Shown: in pieces, positions 25,788 through 34,648 of the stretch
How positions within the stretch are numbered: the first letter of the stretch is position 1
How the letters are laid out: each line of letters begins with the position of its first letter
DNA from: JACCSI01 sp035575715
GTDB taxonomy: Bacteria; Acidobacteriota; Vicinamibacteria; Vicinamibacterales; UBA2999
Reading direction: 5' to 3'
Assembly (NCBI GenBank): GCA_035575715.1
Contig: DATLXN010000045.1
Span: 62,001 to 126,000, forward strand
DNA length: 64,000 nucleotides
Position numbers and translations under genes: made by a program
Notes under the pieces: generated by a model
What the model was told of the DNA's origin: nothing
The model's database searches: none
Seen by the model: only the letters and a program-made list of their open reading frames with translations

Positions 25788-26634
25788 ATGACATCTCAAA
25801 TGCAGGAGAGGCACATGATCTCCACGCGAAGGATCACCCTCAGCCTGGCACTGCTGACCTTGGTTGCGACCACCGCCCTGGCACAGACGCCGGTGGATAC
25901 CAATGCCGCCTCAACGTCCGGGCAATCCCCGACGACTCAGCCCATTAGTGGAACTGTTAGGCCTGCCTATTTCGCGCTCATCGGCGGATTCGAAGGCGAT
26001 ACACATTCGACCGGGTACGCTTTTCTCGGTCCCTCGTATGTCCGGCCGCTGTCGCCAGGTCTTGCCTTCACCGCGCGGGTATTTGCCAACTACCTGTTCT
26101 ACGAATTCGACGATGGCTTAGGCGGCACCAAAGTCAGGTCGCCTGGGATCAGCACCGCCGCCGGCCTTCGTTTTGGTGAGAAGAACTGGTTCTCGGTCCA
26201 GGCGGGCCCCAAGTGTCAAGTTCCGGACGGAAACGATGACTCGCGGCTCTGGCGAAATCGAGGAGTCGGAGACGCGTATCGGCGTCAGCATCGGCGCCGA
26301 CGCGTATATCAACCCGACCTCGCACAATAACATTCACGCGATGGTTAACTACGGCACTGAGGATCAATACCTCTGGAGCCGTGTCGCGTTCAAAGAGCAA
26401 ATCACCAACCTCAATTGGAGCGGTAAGATCACCAACTTCGTTGGCGCTGAAGTCATCCCGCAGGGCAACGACCAGATCCGTTCAATCCTGATTGGCGGGC
26501 TGTTCGAGACGGTTTTCGTGCCCTCGAGTTTCTCGTTTGTGGTCCGTGGCGGTTACAAGCGCTCGACTTTTGACGTCGGCGAACCGCGAACCGGGCCGTA
26601 TTTTGGCGTCGGTATCTACCGCCAGTTCAGGTAA
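25788..26634 (+). pseudogene. Outer-membrane beta-barrel protein, frameshifted in a C run
   Basis: The start at 25788 has GGAAAGGGA upstream; ATG 25815 with AGGAGAGG is an alternative. A signal peptide ends near TTALAQT. The N-terminal part (YFALIGGFEGDTHSTGYAFLG) and the part after 26205 (ESETRIGVSIGADAYINP through YFGVGIYRQFR) are in different frames. Removing one C from the CCCC at 26206-26209 joins them as FSVQAGPSVKFRTET. Alternating hydrophobic strands and the terminal aromatic-rich strand indicate an outer-membrane barrel of about 280 residues. It weakly resembles BcsS of cellulose clusters. The frameshift may be real or a sequencing error. The TAA overlaps the next ATG. Confidence 0.7.
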
Positions 26635-27475
26635 TGCCGCGATCGCAGCGTTCCGAGGTCGGCGGGGAGCGATTCGAGGGAGATGTGGACACAGAGGTAA
26701 ACGGTAGTCAGACGGTGGACGGGAATCGAGCGGACGACCGTGCCAGTACGGGCATCCGCGGGCTTGATGACATTCTCGAAGGCGGCTTCCCGGCCAACCG
26801 CTGCATCCTGCTCAGCGGCGAACCGGGGACCGGCAAGAGTATTTTTGGCCTGCAGTTCCTCGCCGCGGGCATTGCCGTCGGGCAACCTGGCGTCTGCGTC
26901 AGCGTTGACCAGAAACCACAGCACCTGCTCAATGACGCCTCGCGATTCGGCTGGAACCTGGACGCAGCCGTGTCGGTCGGCATGTTGACCGTGCTCGACG
27001 CGTCACCGTATTTCACGGCAACCCGCAACAAGACCAAGAATGCCGTGCCGATCGATGCTCGCAGTATTGCGACCGACTTGAGCAATCAGGTGCGTCGCAT
27101 TGGCGCCAAGCGATTGGTGATCGATTCCCTCACCTCGCTGGTGCCACCAGACATGTCACGCTCCGAGGCGCACGACTATCTGCGCTCGGTGGTCCTGTCG
27201 CTCGAAGACAACATGGGCTGCACGGTCCTGCTGACGTCGCGTGCCGGCTCTCCGGGCGATCCCCAAGCGCTCTGCGAGGCCGGGAGTATCTGGTGTCGGG
27301 CATCATCGAGTTTAAGGTACGCAAGGCGGGTTGGTCGTTTGTCCGCACGCTGTTCGTCAAGAAAATGCGCGGCACGGCGATCGAGCCGGAAGAGTATTCG
27401 TTTCAAATCGACGCAAAAGGCGGCCTCTACGTGCTCGAACGCACGCGTAGCATGGCGCCACCGTCGGCCGGATAG
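26634..27475 (+). pseudogene. KaiC-like RecA-family ATPase, frameshifted in a G run
   Basis: Single-domain KaiC/RadA-like ATPase of about 280 residues, starting at an ATG that shares one base with the preceding TAA. It has TGIRGLDDILEGGFP, Walker A GEPGTGKS at 62-69 and Walker B AKRLVIDSLTSL. After PQALCEAG the frame is lost at GGG (27282-27284); adding one G restores EYLVSGIIEFKVRKAGWS and a normal end at 27475. The KaiC catalytic Glu pair is replaced: the position reads VCVSVDQKP (Asp92-Gln93). Even if the frameshift is an assembly error, hydrolysis may be impaired. Such proteins often act as signalling adaptors. Confidence 0.75.
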
Positions 27476-27567
27476 CGATTCGGCGTCACGCGATCGGCGA
27501 GCGGCCATCCGGGGTTTCGTCATGGTCGGCGTGATAGCCATGCGCTGAATGCTGGTAGCCTTTGTCC

Positions 27568-28836
27568 ATGCGCAAGGCCGCTTTTTCTCTGATCGTCACC
27601 GTCATCGCCTCCGCCGCGCTGTCAGCCAACTGGCCGGCGTGGCGCGGGCCGTCGGGCGACGGCGTCAGCAGCGAAAAGAACCTCCCCGTCAAGTGGAGCC
27701 CCACCGAGAACATCGCGTGGAAGCTGGCGTTACCACAGTGGAGCGGCGCGACGCCGGTCATCTGGGGCAACACCGTCTTCCTCAACGTCGCGGAAGCGGA
27801 TGGCGATCAGTTGTCGCTGTGGGCAGTCAGCCGAACCAATGGCGACATCCTGTGGAAGAAGCTCCTCAGCACCGGCAACAACAAGCAACGCAAGCAGAAC
27901 ATGTCCTCGCCCTCACCGGTCACCGATGGCACGACGGTGTGGGTGGTGACCGGTACCGGCATCCTCAAAGCGTTCGATTTCAAGGGCGCAGAGTTGTGGA
28001 CGCGCGACATCCAGAAGGATTACGGGCGCTTCGGCCTGAACTGGGGCTACGCCAACTCGCCGCTGCTGCACGACGGGGATTTGTTCGTGCCGGTGCTGCA
28101 CGGCATGAAGACCGACGACCCGTCGTACATGCTGCGCATCGACGGCAAGAGCGGCAAGACGGAGTGGAAAGTCGAGCGGCCGAACACCGCCATTCGCGAG
28201 TCGCCGGACGCCTACATCACCCCTGCGCTCGCCCGCGTCGGCAAGGGCTTCGAAATCATTCTCAATGGCGCCGATGTGGTCACTGGTCACGATCCGGCGA
28301 CAGGCAAAGAACTCTGGCGCGCCAACGGCCTCAATCCCGACAACGATCCGTCTTACCGTATCGTCGCCTCGCCGGTCACATTTGGCGATATCGTCATTGC
28401 GCCGACGCGGGAGCGGCCGATGCTGGTGCTGACCGCCGGTGGACGAGGCGACGTTACGACATCGCACAAGCTGTGGTCGTTCCAGAATGGCCCGGACGTG
28501 CCGACGCCAGTTACCGACGGCACGTATGTCTACGTCGTCAACGATCGCGGCATCGCGTATTGTCTCGAGTTGAAAACCGGTAAACCGGTGTACGGCCCGG
28601 AACGCCTGGAGCCGGGCACCTACAGCGCCTCGCCGGTGTTAGCCGACGGCAAGATCTACATCACCAACGAAGATGGCGTTGCGTCGGTCTATCGCGCGGG
28701 GCCAACGTTCGAGCTGCTGGCCGAGAACAAGATGGATGACTACACGCTCAGCTCGATCGCGGTGAAGGAGGGGCAACTCTTTCTGCGCACCGCCGGGTGG
28801 TTGTGGGTGATCGGTCAGCGGAAGGCCGCGCATTAA
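27568..28836 (+). CDS. Secreted PQQ-like beta-propeller protein
   Basis: 422 residues from the ATG at 27568. The signal peptide ends near SAALSANW. The mature chain opens WPAWRGPSGDGVSSEKNLPVKW and repeats propeller blades with the AxDxxTGxxxW-like pattern (LWAVSRTNGDILWKK, LRIDGKSGKTEWKV, GHDPATGKELWRA, CLELKTGKPVYGP). This is the PQQ_2/BamB-like outer-membrane or periplasmic propeller common in acidobacteria and planctomycetes, usually without a bound quinone and of unknown role. A paralogue of the same design starts at the right edge (63036). A weak -10 (TAGCCT) lies seven bases before the start. Confidence 0.88.
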   Translation: MRKAAFSLIVTVIASAALSANWPAWRGPSGDGVSSEKNLPVKWSPTENIAWKLALPQWSGATPVIWGNTVFLNVAEADGDQLSLWAVSRTNGDILWKKLLSTGNNKQRKQNMSSPSPVTDGTTVWVVTGTGILKAFDFKGAELWTRDIQKDYGRFGLNWGYANSPLLHDGDLFVPVLHGMKTDDPSYMLRIDGKSGKTEWKVERPNTAIRESPDAYITPALARVGKGFEIILNGADVVTGHDPATGKELWRANGLNPDNDPSYRIVASPVTFGDIVIAPTRERPMLVLTAGGRGDVTTSHKLWSFQNGPDVPTPVTDGTYVYVVNDRGIAYCLELKTGKPVYGPERLEPGTYSASPVLADGKIYITNEDGVASVYRAGPTFELLAENKMDDYTLSSIAVKEGQLFLRTAGWLWVIGQRKAAH

Positions 28837-28880
28837 TCGATTCGAAAGTCATCGCTGTCGAACTGCATTCTCGCATTCGC

Positions 28881-28904
28881 CACAGAGACACAGAGACACA
28901 GCGA
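28881..28904. repeat. Octamer array CACAGAGA x3
   Basis: CACAGAGA, CACAGAGA and CACAGCGA fill part of the 94-base gap between the propeller gene and the small membrane protein. This is the reverse-complement orientation of the CTCTGTGG array at 16255. Confidence 0.85.
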
Positions 28905-28930
28905 TTCCGTTGGTTCCGAGGAGCAGATAA

Positions 28931-29380
28931 ATGTCGTGGATTGTGTTCGTCGCCGGCGCGGTGTTGTCGTGGGGACTGTACGGGGCTTCCCTCCACCGTG
29001 GGCAGGTCGCTCTCGGTAACCCGCTGAAGGCGTTGTTGTGCGTCGGCATCGCCTACATGCTGATCGCGGTGTTCGTGCCGGTCGGTACGCTGGCCGCACA
29101 GGGCGAGTTGCGCGGATTCAATCCGATGGGGGCGATGACGGCGACGATTGCGGGTGCGCTTGGCGCGCTTGGCGCGGTCTGCATCATCTTCGCGTTCCGG
29201 GCCGGTGCATCGCCGCTCTACGTCATGCCGCTGGTGTTCGGCGGCGCGCCTCTGGTGAATGTGCTGGCGACAATGGTGATCCATCCGCCGAAGACCACAC
29301 CGAATCCGTTGCTGTACCTGGGGTTTTTAATGGCTGCGGCCGGCGCCGGGATGGTCCTCTACTACCGGCCGCAGAGCTGA
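28931..29380 (+). CDS. Small EamA-like membrane protein
   Basis: 149 residues, four or five hydrophobic helices and almost no soluble part. The order WIVFVAGAVLSWGLYGASLHRGQ, LCVGIAYMLIAVFVPVGTLAAQ, TATIAGALGALGAVCIIFAFRAGA, PLVFGGAPLVNVLATMVI and LYLGFLMAAAGAGMVLYYRP matches one half of a drug/metabolite transporter (EamA). It would have to dimerise to make a full carrier. A good ribosome-binding site (GAGGAG) precedes the ATG. It converges on the TonB receptor gene with a stem-loop between them. Confidence 0.75.
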   Translation: MSWIVFVAGAVLSWGLYGASLHRGQVALGNPLKALLCVGIAYMLIAVFVPVGTLAAQGELRGFNPMGAMTATIAGALGALGAVCIIFAFRAGASPLYVMPLVFGGAPLVNVLATMVIHPPKTTPNPLLYLGFLMAAAGAGMVLYYRPQS

Positions 29381-29388
29381 TGCTGCCG

Positions 29389-29414
29389 AGACACGGAGGG
29401 TTCGCTCCGTGTCT
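29389..29414. terminator. Bidirectional stem-loop between convergent genes
   Basis: AGACACGGAG (29389-29398) and CTCCGTGTCT (29405-29414) form a perfect 10-bp stem with the loop GGTTCG. It lies between the stop at 29380 (+) and the TonB receptor stop at 29472 (-). The arm sequence resembles the octamer family, so the hairpin may be an inverted pair of those units. Confidence 0.65.
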
Positions 29415-29417
29415 TCG

Positions 29418-29465
29418 CCCACCGGCCCACCGGCCCACCCGCCTACTCGCCTACCCGCCTACCCG
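29418..29465. repeat. Octamer array CC(C/T)ACCSG x6
   Basis: Six 8-base units: CCCACCGG twice, CCCACCCG, CCTACTCG, then CCTACCCG twice. They lie directly after the stem-loop and end seven bases before the TonB receptor stop. It is a different word from the CTCTGTGG arrays but has the same period. Confidence 0.85.
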
Positions 29466-29471
29466 CCCGTT

Positions 29472-32400
29472 TCAGAATCGCACTCGCACCCCCAACTGAA
29501 TCTGCCGCGCCGAGGTAATGGTGTTGCGGATCCGCCCGAAGCTGGCCAATGGCGCTTCGACGTCTGCTGTCCCCGCAAACGCCGTCAACTGCGGCGTGCC
29601 GAAGTTGGCGCGGTTGAAGATGTTGAAGGCTTCGACGCGCAGCTCGAGCCGTCCGGCTGGCCCGAAGGCTCCCCACGCCGAGTCCTTTACTAACGACAAA
29701 TCGAACCTGCGCAGGTCGGGGCCGATGAAATCGCCACGCCCGGTGTCGCCGAAGGTGCCGGCAGCGGGAATGGCGAAGGCGGCGGGATTGAACCATGCCG
29801 CCGGGTTGCCGGTGACCGCCTCATCTGGTCCAAAGCCAGGCGCGTAGCTTGCCCGATCGCGCCCGATCCCCGGACCGAGCGACGGCTGCCATAGTGAACG
29901 CGACCGGTTGTTCTGAACGAAGACCGTCAACGGGTTGCCGGTGCGCACGTTGATGATCCCGGACAGCCGCCAGCCGTCGAGAATCGCGCCCGCGGCACCG
30001 CTCATGGCGCGGGCGAAAGGTACGTCGTAACTGAAGTTCACGACCCAGTTGTGCGCGGCATGGAAGTCCGACAGGCCCTTGTTGTAGCCGGCGATAAATT
30101 CAGGAAAGGCCGATGTCGTCCCATTGGTCGCGTCGGAAAAGAACGTCGACGCCTGCGTTGTGTCCTCGGCCTTGGACCAGGTGTAGGCCGACTGGAACAT
30201 GAAACCCTTTGACCACCGGCGCCGCGCTTCGATAATCAACGCGCGATACCAGGAGTCGCCGTCCGATGTCTTGGTCTCGATCGTCGTCCACGCCGTGTTC
30301 ATGCGCGGGCCGCCAACCGGAAAGAAGGGCAACCCGTCGGCACCGGTCACCGGCACCGCCGTGTTCGCGTCGTTACTGCGCAGCAGATGATGGCCGCGCG
30401 CCCCCGCGTAGCCCACCACGATCGCGGTGTTGGCGAAGATTTCGCGCTGCAGACTGACATTCCACACGTCAATGCGCGGCGTCTCGACATCCCATTGCAC
30501 CGGGCGAATCGATAAACCTGACGTCCGATCGAACGGTGCGTTAGGGAACGTCGGATTGGCGAACACCACGCGGGGTGTCGCTGGCGGATTGGTCACTGTG
30601 ACGATCAGGTTTTGCGAGCTGTTGGTGTTGAAATACATCCCGTAGCCGCCACGCAGCGACGTCAGACCATCACCGGTGATGTTCCAGGCGAAGCCGGCCC
30701 GCGGTGAGACGTTGTTTGTGTCGGGGCCTTCATAGAGTTGGCCTAGCGTCGCGGTCCGGTCGGTCAGATTGATCAGCGCAGAGTCGCGGCCGGCAATGTC
30801 GCGCGGCATGGTCATCACTTCATAACGAAGACCAGCGTTCAGCGTCAGACGGTCGCCGAGCGCAAACTCGTCCTGCGCGTAGCCGCCGAGAATCCAGAAG
30901 CGCCAGTCGCGCGCGAACTCCGCCTGCGGCGTCAGGCCGATAAAACTGGTGGCGCGGTTCTCGAGAAAGGCACGCAGGTTGGCAAAGGTGTAGGTGCCCA
31001 GGCTGAAGGTCGGATTGACCATGTCCTGGTGATAGCGCTCGGCCAACCCCCCGAACTTGAACAAATGACGACCGGCACTACGGGTAATGTCGCCTTGCAC
31101 GCTGAGGACCTGCTGCAGCAGTTTCAATCCGACCGAACTCTGCGTGCCGAACCGCTGCAAACCGCCGACGTCGATGTTCCCGACCAAGGTGCGACCGGGT
31201 ATGAACGGTGATAACGGCGACGAGGTATTGGCCTGGACCTCCTGCCCGACTCGCGTGCGGCTGTAACCGAAGCGATAGGTGCCGAGGGTGGTCGCCGACA
31301 ACGCCTGGCGATACTCGCCAGTAAAAAACTGATTGCGCGACACGAACGACCGCGGAAACTGTGGGTAGTCGGTCGGCAGCAACTGATCTGCATCGTCGAT
31401 GGTGTAGCGGGCGAACATCTGGTGGCCCGGGCCGACGTTGTAATCGATGCGGCCTTGGCCGAAGTGCTGAGCGAGCGTCTGTTCGAACTGGAAACTGTGC
31501 AGTGCGGTGCCGTCCCCCAGGACTCGGCCATTGCCTCGCGGGTACTCGAGAAGGTACGGCGCGACACCGGCGTTCACGCCAACGTTCAGAAGTGCGCCAG
31601 GGGTGGCCGGGTCGGGGATCAGGCCGAGACGCGCGTTGTCGTCGGGGACGCTCGAGATGATCGTCCGGCCAAGATGTTCGCGCAGCGATTCGTAGCCGGC
31701 AAAGAAGAACAACGCGTCGGTCCGGATCGGCCCTCCCACCGCGCCGCCGAACTGATTGCGCGTAAACGGCGGTTTGCCGGCGACGTCGAAGTAATTCTTG
31801 GCATCGAGCGCATCGTTGCGATGGAATTCGTAGCCACTGCCGTGCAGGTCATTGGTCCCGGCTTTGGTCAGCACATTGATCTGACCGCCGCTCATCCGGC
31901 CAAACTCGGCGCCGTAGGCGTTGGTCTCGACGCGAAACTCCTGCACCGTCTCCATGCCCAGCGCCGTCCCCGCGGCACTGCCGGCCGGGCCGTTGGTCAT
32001 GTCATTGAGCAGCGTGCCGTCGAGCAAGTAGACGTTCGAACGCGGGTCCTGCCCGTTGACGCTCATCCCGAGCCCGTGCGCGACGACCGACCCGCCGTCA
32101 CGATGCGGGTAGGCGACAACGCTCGGCTGCAACAGCGCGAGGTCGGTATAGTTGCGGCCGTTCAGCGGCAACTCCTCGATCGACCGTTCATCAACGAGGT
32201 AACTCATCTCGCCGCTGCGCGTATTGATCACCGGCACTTCGGCGACGATGGTCACCGTCTCGGAGACTCCGCCGACGGTCATCGCGAGATCGACGACGGC
32301 GGTCTGCGCGATGGTCAACGTGACGCCTTGCCGGACCAGCGGGCGGAAGCCGCTCAACTCGGCGCGGATTTCATAGGAGCCCGGCGACAACGACGCGATC

Positions 32401-32612
32401 GTGTAACGGCCGTCGATGCCCGACACCGCCGACCGCTGCAACCCGGTCTCGACCTGTCGCGCACTGATGACGACACCGGGCAGCATGCCGCCGCTACTGT
32501 CAAGCACGCGACCGGCCAGTGTGGCGGTGGTCTGCGCCACGGCCCTGGAGGGGCTGGCCAGCGGCAGCGCGAGAAGAATGACCAACCAGGCACATGCTCG
32601 ACGGAGTTTCAT
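29472..32612 (-). CDS. TonB-dependent receptor with CarboxypepD regulatory domain (Oar-like)
   Basis: 1046-residue outer-membrane protein. Signal peptide to about residue 27 (SRAVAQ). A carboxypeptidase-regulatory-like domain follows (TTATLAGRVLDSSGGMLPGV to LSGFRPLVRQGVTL), then the plug (SYLVDERSIEELPLNGRNYTDLALLQPSV, VYLLDGTLLNDM, GQINVLTKAGTNDLHGSGYEF) and a long barrel ending in RQIQLGVRVRF with a terminal aromatic. This architecture is very expanded in Acidobacteria and is thought to import large or polymeric substrates. GGGAAG lies four bases before the ATG. Upstream, TAGTAT may be the -10. The gene is divergent from the MFS carrier. Confidence 0.93.
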   Translation of the reverse strand: MKLRRACAWLVILLALPLASPSRAVAQTTATLAGRVLDSSGGMLPGVVISARQVETGLQRSAVSGIDGRYTIASLSPGSYEIRAELSGFRPLVRQGVTLTIAQTAVVDLAMTVGGVSETVTIVAEVPVINTRSGEMSYLVDERSIEELPLNGRNYTDLALLQPSVVAYPHRDGGSVVAHGLGMSVNGQDPRSNVYLLDGTLLNDMTNGPAGSAAGTALGMETVQEFRVETNAYGAEFGRMSGGQINVLTKAGTNDLHGSGYEFHRNDALDAKNYFDVAGKPPFTRNQFGGAVGGPIRTDALFFFAGYESLREHLGRTIISSVPDDNARLGLIPDPATPGALLNVGVNAGVAPYLLEYPRGNGRVLGDGTALHSFQFEQTLAQHFGQGRIDYNVGPGHQMFARYTIDDADQLLPTDYPQFPRSFVSRNQFFTGEYRQALSATTLGTYRFGYSRTRVGQEVQANTSSPLSPFIPGRTLVGNIDVGGLQRFGTQSSVGLKLLQQVLSVQGDITRSAGRHLFKFGGLAERYHQDMVNPTFSLGTYTFANLRAFLENRATSFIGLTPQAEFARDWRFWILGGYAQDEFALGDRLTLNAGLRYEVMTMPRDIAGRDSALINLTDRTATLGQLYEGPDTNNVSPRAGFAWNITGDGLTSLRGGYGMYFNTNSSQNLIVTVTNPPATPRVVFANPTFPNAPFDRTSGLSIRPVQWDVETPRIDVWNVSLQREIFANTAIVVGYAGARGHHLLRSNDANTAVPVTGADGLPFFPVGGPRMNTAWTTIETKTSDGDSWYRALIIEARRRWSKGFMFQSAYTWSKAEDTTQASTFFSDATNGTTSAFPEFIAGYNKGLSDFHAAHNWVVNFSYDVPFARAMSGAAGAILDGWRLSGIINVRTGNPLTVFVQNNRSRSLWQPSLGPGIGRDRASYAPGFGPDEAVTGNPAAWFNPAAFAIPAAGTFGDTGRGDFIGPDLRRFDLSLVKDSAWGAFGPAGRLELRVEAFNIFNRANFGTPQLTAFAGTADVEAPLASFGRIRNTITSARQIQLGVRVRF

Positions 32613-32688
32613 AGGGCTTCCCGTATACTACGCGCGCTTACCGCTCGACGTTTCGTTGACCGCGGCCGACAACTCCGATTAGACGCAT

Positions 32689-34011
32689 ATGACCGCTCCT
32701 AAGCTGACTCCGGTGCAGTGGTTGATCTGCGCCATTGCCGCACTAGGCTTCGCGTTCGACATTTACGAAGTGCTGATGGCCCCCTTGATCGTCAGTCCGG
32801 CGATCGCCGAATTGACCGGCGCCCGTCCGGGGACGGCCGACTTCAATTACTGGGTGGGCTTGTTTTTCTGGGTGCCGGCCATTGTCGGGGGCGCCTTCGG
32901 GCTACTTGGCGGCTATTTGACCGACGTGTTCGGGCGGCGCCGCGTGCTGGTGTGGAGCATCCTGCTCTACGCATTTTCCGCAATGGCGGCGGGGTTTTCC
33001 ACCAGCATTGAGATGCTGCTGATTCTGCGGTCGACGACTTACATCGGCGTCTTCGTCGAATTTGTCGCTGCGGTCGCCTGGATCGCCGAACTGTTTCCTG
33101 ATCCGAAGCAGCGCGAATCGGCACTGGGATATACCCAGGCCTTTTCATCGATCGGCGGGTTGCTCGTCACGGGGGCGTACTACCTCGCAGTGACATACGC
33201 AGACAACTTCCCCGCCATCAACGGGGCGCACTCGCCGTGGCGTTACACATTGATATCCGGCGTCATCCCGGCGCTGCCATTGATTTTCATTCGCCCGTTC
33301 CTGCCGGAGTCGCCGGCGTGGATCCAGAAAAAAGCATCGGGCACATTGCGGCGTCCCAGCATTGCGGCGCTGTTCACGCCCGAACTTCGCCGCACGACGA
33401 TCGTCACCACGATCCTGTTCGCGTGTGCCTATGGAGCGGCGTTCGGTGCGATCCAGCAGATGCCGCGTATCGTCCCCGGCCTGGCCGAAGTCCGGGCGCT
33501 GCCGGTCCCGCAGCAGCAACAAACCGCGACTGCAGTGCAGGCGTATCAGGAAGTCGGCGGCCTGGTCGGGCGCTTCGTCCTCGCCTTCCTTGCGATTCGG
33601 ATCATTTCGCGCCGGCGGTTGTTGCATGTCTTCCAGCTGCCCGGCATCTTCATCGTGCCGCTGGTGTTTTTTTACGCGGGGACGACCAGTCTCGAACTGG
33701 CGAAATGGGGGATGTTCTTCGCCGGACTGTTCACCGTGGCGCAGTTTTCGTTCTGGGGTAACTATCTGCCGCGCGTCTACCCGACTCACCTTCGCGGCAC
33801 CGGCGAAGGCTTCGCCGCCAACATCGGCGGACGCATGCTCGGCACGGGGTTCGCCTTTGTGACGACGCAGTTGACCAACGTGGTGCCCGGACCGACGCCG
33901 CAAGTGCGCTTGGCCTATGCGGCGGCGGGCGTGGCGCTGTTCGTCTATGTCACCGGCTACATTGTCAGTTGGTGGCTGCCTGAACCCAAGAGCGACGCGC
34001 TGCCGGAGTAA
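32689..34011 (+). CDS. Major facilitator superfamily transporter
   Basis: 440 residues with about twelve membrane helices. N-terminal DIYEVLMAPLIVSPAI, the loop 2-3 signature GGYLTDVFGRRRVLVWS and IAELFPDPKQRESALGYTQAFSSIGG identify the sugar/metabolite:H+ symporter branch. The C-terminal half has a matching RVYPTHLRGTGEGFAANIGGRMLGTG motif. The substrate is not evident; such carriers often take up organic acids or sugars. Upstream, TTGACC and TTAGAC are 17 bases apart and end four bases before the ATG, suggesting a very short leader. The rhodanese gene begins nine bases after its stop, so the two form an operon. Confidence 0.9.
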   Translation: MTAPKLTPVQWLICAIAALGFAFDIYEVLMAPLIVSPAIAELTGARPGTADFNYWVGLFFWVPAIVGGAFGLLGGYLTDVFGRRRVLVWSILLYAFSAMAAGFSTSIEMLLILRSTTYIGVFVEFVAAVAWIAELFPDPKQRESALGYTQAFSSIGGLLVTGAYYLAVTYADNFPAINGAHSPWRYTLISGVIPALPLIFIRPFLPESPAWIQKKASGTLRRPSIAALFTPELRRTTIVTTILFACAYGAAFGAIQQMPRIVPGLAEVRALPVPQQQQTATAVQAYQEVGGLVGRFVLAFLAIRIISRRRLLHVFQLPGIFIVPLVFFYAGTTSLELAKWGMFFAGLFTVAQFSFWGNYLPRVYPTHLRGTGEGFAANIGGRMLGTGFAFVTTQLTNVVPGPTPQVRLAYAAAGVALFVYVTGYIVSWWLPEPKSDALPE

Positions 34012-34020
34012 ACCCTCGCG

Positions 34021-34356
34021 ATGGCCCAACCACCAACCGCTCCGAAGATGGCCAGCGATGACGTCATGACGCTGCTGGAGACGGGTGAAGTGTTTTTTCT
34101 CGATGTTCGTGAGCCGAAGGAACTGGTGGAACTCGGTACGCTGGAGGGGTACATCAATATTCCACTGGGTCAACTCGAGGCCAGGCTCGCGGACATTCCC
34201 AAAGACAAGGCGATTATCACCGCTTGAAACGGCGGTGGACGCGCCGCGCGTGCCGCGGCGTTACTGGAAGGCCACGGCTACTCTGTTGTGGCCTTCTGCG
34301 GTCTCGGTGATTACGCAGGCAGGCAGGGCAAGGCGAAAATATTTCCCGGCCGCTAA
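34021..34356 (+). CDS. Rhodanese-domain protein with in-frame UGA at the catalytic Cys (candidate selenoprotein)
   Basis: Single rhodanese domain of 111 codons if UGA at 34225-34227 is read through. Before it come VEVFFLDVREP-type strand residues (FFLDVREPKELVELGTLEG), YINIPLGQLEARLADIPKDKAIITA. After it the frame continues NGGGRAARAAALLEGHGYS, VVAFCGLGDYAGRQGKAK and a TAA at 34354. The UGA falls exactly on the Cys of the CxxGxR active loop (x-N-G-G-G-R). A hairpin follows: ACGCG (34239-34243) pairs with CGCGT (34247-34251), extended by GTGG/CCGC, with its loop about 16 bases after the UGA. This could be a bacterial SECIS. If UGA means stop, the product is a 68-residue inactive fragment. Confidence 0.6.
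34228..34259 (+). promoter_or_regulatory. Candidate SECIS-like hairpin directly after the UGA
   Basis: The stem GTGGACGCG / CGCGT-G-CCGC has one bulged G and a small G-containing loop (CCG, or GCCGC if one pair opens). The apical loop is at the short end of the 16-37 nt window known for bacterial SECIS elements. The hairpin is GC-rich like its surroundings, so it could be coincidental. Confidence 0.35.
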
Positions 34357-34648
34357 AGATCAGGCTGGCGATGTTGGTTTGGCGAAAAGGGCAAAGTCGC
34401 GGTCACTTACCGCGTGTCCGGCGCCGGCAATACCGTGATCGAAACATTCCCGGTCGGGACGCCGCATGAACAGGTCACCGTCTATCATCGTGACGGGTCG
34501 AACGTCGGCCTGACCCATTACTGCGTGTCGAACACCAGCCGCGCATGACCTCGGGCGGTCTGCAGTGCAACGTGCTGACCTTCGCGTATACCGGCGAGCT
34601 GGCCAAGACCAGCCACATGCACGGCGCGCGGCTGGAGCCCGCAGGGCC
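34357..34648 (+). pseudogene. Broken gene for an acidobacterial hypothetical protein, left part
   Basis: No intact gene. Frame 1 (34390-34548) encodes KVAVTYRVSGAGNTVIETF, PVGTPHEQVTVYHRDGSNVG and LTHYCVSN, a pattern I recognise from uncharacterised secreted acidobacterial proteins. A one-base loss near 34535 shifts it to QPRMTSGGLQ and LTFAYTGELAKTSHMHGARL, which continues the same family pattern to about 34640. The N-terminus is absent. A possible C-terminus (WENWKNGKPDVPASFRVIRKR) appears at 35461-35526, on the far side of the RAYT element. I infer that one gene was frameshifted and split by the insertion. Confidence 0.6.

Noticed and set aside
25788..26634. Firm assignment of the barrel gene as bcsS
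   Set aside because: Resemblance is limited to a generic barrel pattern, and no cellulose synthase genes are nearby.
26200..27290. Programmed ribosomal frameshifting in the barrel and KaiC-like genes
   Set aside because: Only simple C and G runs are seen, with no convincing slippery heptamer or downstream structure. One-base indels explain both.
31422..32702. 426-codon plus-strand frame within the TonB receptor
   Set aside because: No recognisable domain. It is the complement of a well-supported receptor gene.
34225..34227. UGA reassigned to an ordinary amino acid genome-wide
   Set aside because: Many intact genes here end in UGA at family-typical positions (for example 17404, 20872, 47763), so UGA is a normal stop.
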